Part shown: positions 1 to 11,400 of the stretch, piece after piece | Layout: every line of letters starts with the position of its first letter | Numbering within the stretch: the stretch's first letter is position 1 | NCBI GenBank assembly: GCA_009869945.1 | Contig: WIXG01000129.1 | Span: 124,001-188,000, forward strand | Direction of reading: 5' to 3' | DNA from: Mesaphorura yosii | Lineage: Eukaryota > Arthropoda > Collembola > Poduromorpha > Tullbergiidae | Length of the DNA stretch: 64,000 nucleotides | Program-made: the position numbers and the translations under genes | Notes under the pieces: generated by a model | Seen by the model: only the letters and a program-made list of their open reading frames with translations | Database searches by the model: none | Told to the model about the DNA's origin: nothing

Positions 1-222
1 TAAACCAAATCGGTGCAGACAAGGATGATTCCAACAATACCCCTCCATACAGGTCCATACTGGCTTTAACTAACTACTTTAGCTTTACAGAAGTTTGGGT
101 GTTAAATAGTTTGCTTAATAATGTAATCCACTCCATGGAACGAAAGTGTTTCTTGCGTTACCCCAATATCCTCCTGCTGCAGAGTAGAAATAGCAAGAAT
201 CATACATCAATTCCGGAGCGAA

Positions 223-1834
223 TTATTCAGTCACCTTACCGTTGTACAAAGGAACTCGGGCAACAGGCGCCCTTTGCCCGGAGTGGTACCTGAACCTGCG
301 TCTGGATAGCATTTCAGGATTCACGACGTATTGTGGGTTGTACTGATCATGCCGGCGGTTATTGGACCATGGCGCGTAGTGCCCATGAACGGGTGTCGTG
401 ACGAAGGGGCGGTAAATTTGCCTTGGGCTCTGTTCCAGAGCAGTGTCGTATCGGGGCCTGTAAGAGGGCCTGTAGCCGTCCATTACAAATGCGCCTTGCG
501 GAACAAATGAATAGTCGGAGTAGATGCGGTTTGTGATTGGGCGGAAATATCGTGTATCTTGTGACGAGGGAATGTAGTAGCGGTTGCTTCCGAATCCTGG
601 TCGGACGCTGCTGCCGTGGCCAGGTCGATTGAAAAGCGTTGGCTGAGTCACTTTTGGCTTTGAGTCTTCTTGAACTTCAGTCGATGACTGCTGCTCAGGC
701 TCTACCTGTACGGTGCTGTCGCTTGAGACTTCGTCTGATTCCGACAGTAACCTCCTGCTCAGTACTCCATGCTGGCCAACTGTTGGCAAACTTGGCTCAG
801 TTCTTCCTCGAAAGAGATTTGTCAATGATGAGGGAAACTCGAACCATGAAGTTGCCTCGCCTCCTTGCGGAAGTGGCTGTATCGCAAGAGATAAAGCGTT
901 TCGTTAGAAGGGAAGACCTATCTAAATCGACTGGGAAAACCATCAGTGTCACGTACCTCAACGACCGGGTACCCTGGCTGGAATCCACCTTGGTTCCCTT
1001 GCTGAAAGTTGATCGGCTGACCTTGATAGTGATGTTTGTTTCGTGGAGGCGCATTGTCTTCGTAGTACTGAGGTCGGTGTGGTGGAGGTGCATCGTCTTC
1101 GTAGTATTGAGGAGGGCCTGGTGGAGGTCCATTTTGTTGAAACTGACCGTATAGAGGTTGACCTTGTGGAAGTGTCGTATAGTACTGCTCTTGCGGAGGT
1201 CCTCTTGGCGGCGGTGGAGAATCGTCATAATCTTCGTCTTCATCTTGAGGCGGACGATTCTTCTTCTTCTTGGACTTTTTGGTTGAAATCTTTCGCCTTC
1301 TGGGTGGTCGGGGTGGTGGTGGTCCATTATCACTGTAAACCGGGTCAACACGTCTCACTGGCGAAGGTGGAGGACGCCCATGTGAATAGCCTTGCTGTGG
1401 TTGCCTCAGTCCCTGCTTTTGTGCTTTCGGCATGTGCTTCAAGTAAGCTTCATACGCTGAAGCAAAGAAAGTAAACAATTAGTTGAGCTGCATACTGTAA
1501 AATTTCTGATTCACGTCTTACAGTTTGGTCCAGCTGGGCGCCCGTCAGGATTCGGAAACAGTTCATGGAACTGCGGAAATCTGACAACACCGCCGGTTTC
1601 GTCATCTAAATCATTGTCATCGTCATCGTCATCATCGTCGTCTTCCTCTTCGTCATCCAGTTCATCTTGGTCTTTCTCCTCGTCGTCCATCATGTCTCTC
1701 AACTCCTTGTAGGAGTATTTCCTCGCATTCCGATTGGAGACCGGTGAAGTGCTTGCTTTCTTCGACGTCGAAGCTGCTTCGGCAATACTTAAAAGTATTG
1801 CTGCCGAAACGAGCAGAATGAGTAGAGACTTCAT
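223..1834 (-). CDS. secreted acidic, proline-rich low-complexity protein (3 exons, 488 aa)
   Basis: Exons 1834-1522, 1456-957 and 876-223 join in frame (1467 nt) with GTAAGA and GTACGT donors. The product opens with a clear signal peptide (MKSLLILLVSAAILLSIAEA). A Lys/Ser-rich segment follows, then a long Asp/Glu run around residues 60-85. The middle is rich in Pro, Gln and Tyr (PPPP and QYYED motifs) with a Lys/Arg patch. The C-terminal 220 residues are rich in Tyr, Arg and Pro. No folded domain is recognised. Secretion is inferred from the signal peptide. A role in extracellular matrix, cuticle or mineral binding is only a guess from composition. It is not a mucin, because Thr/Ser runs are absent. 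The ATG at 1834 is chosen because it starts the signal peptide; the frame runs upstream without another convincing start. Confidence 0.72.
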
Positions 1835-2968
1835 TCTGTGGAAATAAATTGAAGGAAGGTATTTTAAACCACTGTTCTTGTGTTTTAAAGGAATCAGTGA
1901 AAATGGGAACGCTTCTGGATTTGCCTTACAACGTTTTCTCACCTGAGACTGATCTACAACGCGATGTTTCTCATTCAACCTCTCCTGCGAAACTGAATGA
2001 TGATGAGCCGGCACAATCAATTTATGCCAGACAAAATCATAAATTTTGTAAACTTGAATATTCACCTTGAAGACGGTCAACCCCCTGCCCTGAACAAAGC
2101 CTAAGAAGACCAGTTTTCAAGTAAATCCTTTCACTCTCGTCTTTTTCTCACTTCTGCTTTCTTCGCGTCATAGAGGCAGGGGCATATAGTCTGCACTCTC
2201 CGCACACGCGGCTGTGTAGTCAATCTGGTTCCTCCACATGCGATCAGTACTATTATTATATTGCAAGGACAAGAGGTCTGCCTGTGCGAAACATGTCCGT
2301 CCTGATAAATCGTCATATTTCAGAGACTTTTTCGTTGACCGATAGTCCAATTGCTGCTGGGCTGGACTGGATCAGAACTGAAGTGAGAATTCATTTATTG
2401 TTCAGTGTCACACAAATATTTAGAAGTGAAGCTTTTAGCTTTGTAATTTATGAATTTAGTTGCTTCAGGCTGGATTCATGTTTATTGTTCAAAATTAACG
2501 AAAATAAACTTGAACTTGACATGACCACATATGCTTGGTATTTCTTACAAACAAGCTCTGGAGATTACACGAGGCATAAAACTTGGCATCAAACAAACTG
2601 GATTTTATGCGAAATCACATAGGAGAATGATGCACGAAATTATTGCTACGTAAGAGAAAGAGGACTGAACTCGCAAGGACAACCGGACCAGTTCCAGTGT
2701 GAAAGCGTTCAATTTGTAATGTTGCTGTTTCAACTGTTTATTTCTACTGATAGAAAACTTTTAATGAAGATTCAACCGCAATGATCCTGAGAATGGTGCG
2801 ATTCGTACGCGTGTCGTAGGTTGGTAGATACGTTTCTCAAGCAGACTTCTGGCATCATGAATGATTTGGCAATATTATGATTAGACTTGGATGCAACATT
2901 CGTATGACCGTACTTCTTAAAGGTTCTTTTATTTGCACCTCAATATTTTTCACAATAAAAATAGACTG
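1835..2968. other. intergenic, nothing recognised
   Basis: This lies between the start of the proline-rich gene and the stop of TATDN1. It should contain the promoter of the former and the 3' flank of the latter. Only short open frames without splice support are seen. Confidence 0.5.
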
Positions 2969-4675
2969 TCAAGAAAAGAACAATTTTTCGGTATTTTTGA
3001 TGACTGATTCCGCTAATTCTTCTTCTGGAATTTCCTTCAACGCTGCGACAACTTCCAAAATATTTCTGAAGAAAGAATTCATGCATTAGAGATGACACAA
3101 CGGGTTAAAACTTTTTGAGACTTACAGGATTGTTTGTGGCTCATTCCTCGCTTTAAACATAACCTTATCACTCCAGTCTTTCTTGGAAGTTTCAAATTTT
3201 GTCTTGCAGTATTTCGACGAGACATGAGATGGTCGTATTCCACACCAAGGTGCGTCCGTCTCTAATAGTAGGGAATCGGTCGGGATTTCTCGAACAACCT
3301 TGCAATTTTCGTCCGTCTTCAAAGAGCTGCATGTATAAATTGGGAGAATTGTGAAAATGATTTCGCGACACTGGTACAGACATTGGCATACCATCCATTT
3401 ATTCCAATATGCAATCCTAATTCTAAAAACCATTGTAATTCCTGCAAGGTCCCGTCAAACGAATGCACTACACCACCTTTCTGAAAACAGTCCTTATGAG
3501 CAGTCAATATTTCCACTAAGTCTTTCGAAGCAGCTCGATTGTGGAGAAACAATGGAAGAATTGTATACGGGCCCAATTCCGTTAGTTGCAGCTCGAAGAA
3601 TCTAATTTTGAAAGAACGAAAATAACGTAATACTTTTATGTTTAACCTACACTTGACTAGTTGTGTACCTTTATACCTTTTCTGAGTTTCGACGTCACAA
3701 AAATTTGTTCGCTCATAGTCCAGGCCAAATTCTCCCAACGCAATAATACTTTGCCTGTTCTCATCAAAAATCTTCTTGAGATCAGTAATGTAATTTGAAG
3801 GGTTGTCATTTGTTTTCGTAAGGAATTCGGAGCAGCGTGTTGGATGCACGCCGACCGTGCTGAATAGCCGCTTTTGATTCTCTGCGGACAATACATCCAA
3901 AGCAGTTAGCAAAGTATATAGGACGCCAGAGACATGAGTACGCTTACCTTGATTAAGTTCTCCGACCAATTTCGCTGCAGCACGCGACTCGTCTAGATTT
4001 CCGGCCGTCACAAATATTTTTTCCACGCCTGCGCTATTGGCCCGTTGCAAAACGTGCTCTAAATCAGGCTCGTGTTTCTTGGAGCCATTGTAAATTCCTT
4101 GATACATCTCATCCAATAAATTGGCACCTATATCTGGAAGGTTTTAATAGATGCGCATAAGTAACCTTGTTGTTGTTTACATTGCGAGTCTCATATTTCG
4201 TTGAACTCAGCTTTGTTGTGCACCAATACAAATAAATTAAAACTTTCCTACGGTGTTTGCTTCAAGTTCAACCAACTTATTTTCTGGGACCTCAGAAGTC
4301 TCAACTTGGAACTATAATTTGGTTTTTGTCACAATACAAATACAACGCAGTAATTTAATCCATCGATACCAAACATATTGATTTGCAAGCTTTGATAAAC
4401 TTCGGATAAGGATTGATCGGCGATGTGACTGATTGGCCTGCTGTAGGATACTGGTATTGCAGACTTCATACGATGGAGGCGCAAAGTGCACAACAGAAAT
4501 TAAACGCAATCTAGGAACCAACTCGAAGCCAATATTACTTTATGCAGGATGCGCCGGTCCGGACTCCATAAAATAAGTCTTCGGAACTATTTGCCCTACA
4601 TTTTAAGTATTTATTCCACTCAAATATTCAAAAATAAAGACATCTACCTATGAACCGGTACTTGTGCTTCGACAT
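2969..4675 (-). CDS. TATDN1: TatD-type deoxyribonuclease TATDN1 (6 exons, 308 aa)
   Basis: Exons 4675-4648, 4133-3948, 3881-3677, 3601-3392, 3326-3126 and 3065-2969 give one 927-nt frame. The start MSKHKYRFIDIGANL matches the TATDN1 N-terminus. TatD family metal-site motifs follow in order: VGVHPTRC, GEFGLDYER, LPLFLHNR, VVHSFDG and ETDAPWCGIR, then the conserved RNEP segment and a C-terminal helix ending in FFS. The family is a Mg2+-dependent DNase with a TIM-barrel metallohydrolase fold, reported to act in DNA fragmentation and chromosome segregation in animals. All listed motifs are present, so the enzyme is probably active. Exon 1 holds only 28 coding nt and is separated by a 514-bp intron. 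It was placed by matching phase and by completing the conserved IDIG motif across the junction. Confidence 0.93.
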
Positions 4676-5407
4676 CTTTACCGGTGAATTTGGTGACGGC
4701 CGAGGGAGCCCGGATCTTACCAATTTTCACTTCTCACACTTGCATGTGCGAGCAAACGTGCCGAAATTCTTGATTGAAGGTGGAATTTTGGGATTGTACG
4801 TACACAATGGAATAAATTGATTTACGAAGGAGCTTTCGTTATTACACCTAATCATAAAAGAAGCCAAATTGTTAGATTATGTTCAGGTTTCAGATTTGAA
4901 ACGAGTTTAGAAAATGGGACACCTGAACGAATACAACACATGTCGTTTGAAATCATATAATATTGGAATGGTTCAGAATAACCACAACAAAAGCACGTGT
5001 CATCCTTGTGCTCCCCTTGAATCTGCACGGGTGAATTTCATCTTTGAGTAGTTAAACTCTTGAAATCCAGTTCCAGTTACTTCCGCAGCTTCCATTACCA
5101 GCAATAATTAGTTCTATGTGTCAAAAATTATAAGTTCAGCTGTACTTGCTTCCAGCGCTGATTCCATTCACTTCCACAGTGTTTCGTGCCTCGATTCCTA
5201 TAAAAGAATGTACTTAATACTTCTAGTGGTGGAACACAATCCTATAAACGAGTTGTAGGAGCTTGCAATCTCTAGTCAACTATTGAGTGCCAATAATTAA
5301 TTCAGTATTATGCTAAGAAAAGGGAGAGAAAGGCTGAAGGCTCAATAACGAATGATTTTTGTCCGGTTGCAGTTTTGATCTCAATTATATCAAATCAAAG
5401 CTCCAAA
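4676..5407. promoter_or_regulatory. divergent promoter region between TATDN1 and AREL1
   Basis: The two start codons face away from each other across 732 bp, so this segment should hold promoters for both genes. A pyrimidine-rich tract ending in GCAG at about 5372 could be the acceptor of a 5'UTR intron of AREL1. No specific core element was identified. Confidence 0.5.
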
Positions 5408-8400
5408 ATGATGGCCAGCGGGTCGACAAGGCCGATTCACTATCAGCAACACAAGCATTCCAATGATGGATGGTCTTACCTTTTTGTGATAAAATGGGTT
5501 GTGCTTGCACTGGCAATAAGTTTGGGTTGTGTGTTCGTCATAGATGCAATCAAGTCAGCTTTCACGAAAACCAGCACGCCTCTTTCAGAGGCAACGACAG
5601 TGCGCTTTAATGTAGACGAGGAGATTAGGAAACTCGAAGAACACGCGAAGGCAGTTGGAGCTGGACAAGAATCGCAAAAAGAATCTCAGAAAGAACTGGC
5701 ATATTTCCTAAAGATGCAATATCAGAAATCTCACGGCAAATCACTTAATAGGGACCTGCAGTACTGGCTGATGGAAAATGAACTGGAGCTATTTTCATCT
5801 CACTTTATGGCATTAGGTAAGGAGTTGACACTGGTTTGGTGGATGCTTTTCTCAGTGCTGTAATCAAGAATGCGAAATGCGCGTGTCAGTCCATGGTCAT
5901 AATTTGTGCAATGGTCTCAGGACACTTGAGAGTAACATTCATTTTTTTCCATGTGTAATCGTTTATCGATTCGACTAGTTTCTGAGTTTCTGGCACGAAG
6001 AATTCGAGTTGGTCAATTATTCAAGTCTAGACATACTCGAAACCTACATGACCGAATTGTCATGTCATTTGTTCTTAACGTTCTTTTCCTGGACCGTGCT
6101 GCGTCGTCGTAGACAGTGTAATGTGGAATACGTTCAAACTGTCTGGATAGCTGACTTTTGCCCTGTGAATATGAATAATGGAACATTGCAACTCCTGATT
6201 TTGAGAATGCTAATTAACTGAAAAAAAGGCGCAGAATTCCGCAGATTAAATGAAATACTGCACGTACCACGTACCATATATCTATCTCATGTCAAAAATA
6301 AAGGCTTGTCCATTTGCTCGTGCTTTCGCATAACATCTGAAACTTGCGGACTTTATGCTTGTCGGTGAGTTCCGTAGTTGATATTTTTAGGCGCAATTTG
6401 ACTAAATTCGAAGGTCTAGGTCAGTAATTTTAGGAATATAATTCTCAGATTCGTCCGCTGCCTGCACACTTAAATGGAAATTTCAGCGAATTCATGGGAC
6501 ATTCTTAAACTTGACATACAATGCGCAATTAAACCGTCGTGTTACACGTACGATGCTCGAGAGTAGACGCAGCTTATATTTCTAATGATTTAAATCTTAC
6601 GTGACACATCATTAATTATGAATTGTTTGATTTTAATGATTCGCCGTTGCGGCAAGCTTCTGGAATATTACGAAAGAATAGCCTGCACTTTCGCATCTGT
6701 CAATCATTAATCATAACATGCCTGCCTGTCTTTATGAATCCACCATTTCAGTTGCCTTCACAAACTTTTCCTACGTTATGGTATTTAAAGTAACAATTCA
6801 TCCGTGACTGCCGTGACTTGAGAAATCAGTTCAAGAATTGTGTGAAGTGTGAGTGAAGACGCGATGAATTACAAGTGTACACCGGGCATAATCTGTGCCA
6901 TCATCACTATCTTCACTCAATATATAGGCATTTGGTATTGATTTTTCCTTTGGTGTTGTACTGGAATTAGAAGTCCGATATTTCTGCCGAGGTAGGCTTT
7001 ACTGCTCACATTATAGAAAACGGAATCGTACGGTTTCGTACGTCAAAATAGAACTTCGGGACTAGTATTTGCAAATTCGTACTTCGAAGATTAAGCGGTC
7101 ATACTTTCTGCCATATAAAAGTAGCTGCAATTTATTGCTGTGCTAAAACTGCCGAAGGAGAATCGCAATTTCGCAACTGCTGTAAGCCGCATTGCACATA
7201 AAGAAAAGTTTCGCCTAATGGGCAAAGGGTGGAACATTTACATGGAGAAATTTCCGCTGTCTTGCGTGTTCAGTCACCATTTAGACCTTTAGCTTTATAC
7301 TTCCACAAATCCATGCATTTGTAACTCATGCGCTAATGTGAAAGTAGAGTAATTCCCATCTACACGCGGACGAGAAATGTGCGCCTGGAATAAGAATGAA
7401 CTCTGTGTATTCATTAGCCCACTAATGGCAGGCTTGCCTGTCTGTGTGTTTTGTTTGTCCACTGGGCTAATCCCGCATTATTTGCGCTTGTTTATTTACA
7501 AAGACCAGACCTGCGACGAAAGTGCATGGTTTGCTGTTTGCTTTCTCCGCATTTCTGAATACTTGAACCGTAAGAAAAGAGAAAGTAGGTTGCCAGTTCG
7601 TTACTACTAAAATTTGACGGGAACGGCTACATAATTTTTGTCAGTATGACTTTCCGAATGGGAGCAGCAGACTATTATCATATTCCTGGGCTTGGTTCCG
7701 TTCCAACATATGCCACTTGGTTCCAGTTGCTGACTAGCGAATGTCCTTGACCATGGAGGAACCCGAACGCTCTTCCTTCACAGCCCAGTACCATTCCCTC
7801 ATTCGCCGTCCGATTTTGGTGGAAAGTTCATCCAAGTTTCAGTTTTAGTTTCGTGCTGCGGGTGTCTGAGCTCGGTGTGCAGTGCGGGTGTTTGTTTCCA
7901 GGTGCAGAGGTGCCTGGCTGCATTCCGACGTGGTTTCGGTTTCGTGTAGAAAACCGTCACGCATTTACATTCTTGATTTCATTACGGCCGTCTTTTACTG
8001 TAACTTAGTCATCGTTCAGGATTAATAAGACTGAGTTATCCCAGGTTTAATTTATGTAATTAACGCAAGCAGGTGCCTATTCCCTTATCCTGCCGAATTA
8101 AAAACTAAGCAAGAAAAAGACCGTCAGAACTTTGGAACTCAACGATGCAGTAGAAGTAACTTTCGAAATGCCTTAATGGAAAGTGTTAAGTCGCTGCCTT
8201 GCACTTATTGTATTATCTTTAAGCTTGCGCTGGCCGCAGCTTCGTTCGGTTATCCTTTATGTTCATATGTGCCGTGCACAATCTCATAGTCCACAATGAT
8301 TGGGGTTCGTCCGGTTGGCACACATGGTTAGTAATTACTAATTACCTTATTGTGTGTTTGTTTCAAAAAATTCAAAATGAATTTCCAACTGAATTCACTG

Positions 8401-11400
8401 ACCACTATTCAGCTAAAGCTGGGGGAATTGCAGTACAGAAATAGCTCAGGGACAAAAATAGCATCTATTTGTGGAAGAAATTATCAACAGCTCATTAACC
8501 CGAAAAGGATATGCGCACAATTCACAGGATTATGTAAATTACCCTGTATTTAACGAGCGTCATTTCCGCAAGTGAGAAAGGCAATAATCTCTGGTCCGGC
8601 CGATTTTGCATTCAGAACGATCCGAATGAATGAATTTGTTTGTCATGTGCTTCGGATTTCTTTGTTGAAAATGAGTCACCAACAAAGAGCTGAGAGGTCC
8701 TTTGGCCTTGATGCGCACAGGTCTTGGGCCTGTTAGGGTCTTCGGTACATGAGTCACTACCGTCCAAGGTCGTGCGTCCTCGAACTCCCTTTGACCGCAC
8801 AAAGTCTGCCGTCTGAAATAAAAATCGGAACCAGACGTGTGATGTTGATCTTGATAATGTAATTGCTGCAAATCAGAAATTTATTCTTTGCATATGCTCA
8901 AGGAAATTAAGGTTAGCATTTAGTGCAGTAGGGGCTGTGGTGCGTTTGACTCAAGACCTTTATAAAGATTGGCTAATTAATGTTTATGTCTCAATTTTAA
9001 TGGCTCGTATTTTAAGCCACCGCAAAAGTACTGAAATTCCTCCGCAAATTCACCACTCCGCAGAAATACCTACTTTCTCCCCAAAAAGATTCTTTGACCG
9101 TCCCAGAATCCAACAACATTATTTGAGATTGGTCATAAAGATATATATTTATTCAACCAAAAGCGCATTCTTGGTACCCTTTTTGCGCTAACTCTACTCG
9201 CTGTACTTTCGGCCAGTGAGTCATGTCTGTGGTTAAATATAGCTTTTTAATGAGAAAAGTGGGTTTTATGGGGAGACAAAATTAATTTTTTGCGGAGAAA
9301 TGCAGTACATTTTCTGTTGTGAGGAAGTACATTTGCGATGAGAAATATAATAAGTGAATTTTAATTCTATTTTTCGTTCTTCAACAGGTGTTGTCACACT
9401 TGTGTCTGTTGTTCAGTTGGATAGCCTAACTCAGCAAGTGCACAAACCAAATGGTCTGAACGGTGCTGGTGTACCGTCAGAAATCAATCAACATTCCTAT
9501 CAACGATCGTTGTCACTTTTGATTCTTCCTGGCCAAGACAGAGAAAGGCTGAAGCGCGCGGCCGTGATATTAAGACAGAGACTTATTCTGCGTTTGTGGT
9601 TGGATGACCAAGGGCTTTTGGAATACGCTGCCAAGTATGAGCAGAATGACATCAATTACAAATTATCCTTTGACAGGCCAGTTTACTGATCCTCTCAATT
9701 GCTAGGCTCACTGCGCTTGGAATCAACTCGTTGGAAGACGTGTACTGGTTCGAAGACGTTGCACGTCTTGAACAAACTATTGGAGACAAGATTGTTCCCA
9801 TGTGGACAGTTGCTCGGAAATCATTGCCGCGTTCTGGATTAGCAGAGTTGGAAAAGTTAAAAAGCACGCTTTGGAACCGACTTGTCAAATTGGATCAACA
9901 GGCAATTTGGAATACGTGGGGTAAGCCACTACTAGTCAAACTTGTATAAAATTAGGCTTAAGTTAACCTTTGTTTCGCAAATCTGATGCGACGCAAAATT
10001 ATCAAAATACACGACAGGAGTTAATTGCATCCTACTTCCTTTGATCGGCATTTTCCTGTGAGACAAAACAAAGGTAATGAGATACCGCCGAATTTGGCAG
10101 AGGAAATGCAACATGTGTCAAGTGCACCGGTCCTTTGTGACATGACGTTTAGGTTTTGCTACTTCGCATTCAATCTGTCACTGAAGTACATGAGTAGCGT
10201 AATTACTTGCTTGAGGACAGGTTTCACGAGTCTCAAACCTCAAAGCTCGACTCGTAAGTAAGAGTAATTAGTCATCACATTAATCCAGTGCATAAATAAG
10301 TTTTTGCTCGTCATCCACTTGAACTCGTACCCGCAACCACAACCAGAACACATATAAGCTGCAATCACAAGCAATTGCGATTGATCAACGTGCAGAGCGC
10401 AAAGTTATTCACCGTAAAAGTTAGCATTGAGCATCGAATACGGTCAGGCCAAGCAAAGGTTATTAACACCTGTGATTTTGTTTACTCTCATTGCCAGCCT
10501 GTTGCTGCAGCAGGATGCTGCGTAACTTACTGGTACAACTCAGAACGAGCCGTGCAATAATGACAAATACGTACAAGCAATAATGGGATGCATAAATTTT
10601 CACATCTCATACCGTACTTGAGCTTGAACTCGGTTTGCGGCTGGTGAGTAACGTTGCCGTGCAATAATGAACGGTCCGTTCCCGTACCCGTACCATTTCA
10701 ACAATGCCTGCGCTTGCAGTCTGTTTTCTGCAACATTGTCGCTGTTATGTATGAGTAAGAGGCTTCGAATTTTTTGTCGCTTGTTTTGCTGGCGGAGTTA
10801 TTAAACTCTCAATAACTTAAGAACGAGCAAGAGCAATGAATCCGTCCCAGCTTGTCGTCCCGTCGTTCAGTCTTTGTTATTCTCATACAGTAAGGCATCT
10901 ATTTACTTTAACGATTTGAAACAGGGTAAACGGTTGGGCACATCTCAGGCCGGTTCAGTTTTACGATTTAGGTGGACATTAATCTGTGTTATTTATCATC
11001 GAATGTCGCGATTAGTTCCTGGTGCTGTGTAGTGTTTGTGTTTTAGAGTGCACGTTGACACGATCTCATGGAATCCATACCCGTTCACCGTAGCTGATTT
11101 TGTTGCGTTCTTTCCTGTCAAATACGAGAACAGTTAGAACAGCAAAAGTTCACATGCGCCAGTTCGGTTGTAAACTTGTCTCAACACCGTTCCTCTGTCT
11201 GAAGTGACAGCAACATTAACGTTTGCATTGTTGTCCCTTCTGAGCTGAGACACTCATCGCAATGTGTTCCTCACAGGCACAATGTTGCTGGTTTCTTTAA
11301 CCATTCCTGGCTTCGCCGTCGTCGCCTCATACTTTCCGGTAAGTTATGATAAGCCACAAGGCTGATACTGATAATAGTATAAGGGAGATCTGAATTCCCA

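Noticed and set aside
639-1154. 171-codon plus-strand open frame
   Set aside because: It is antisense to exons of the proline-rich gene; codon bias of low-complexity coding sequence keeps the opposite strand open.
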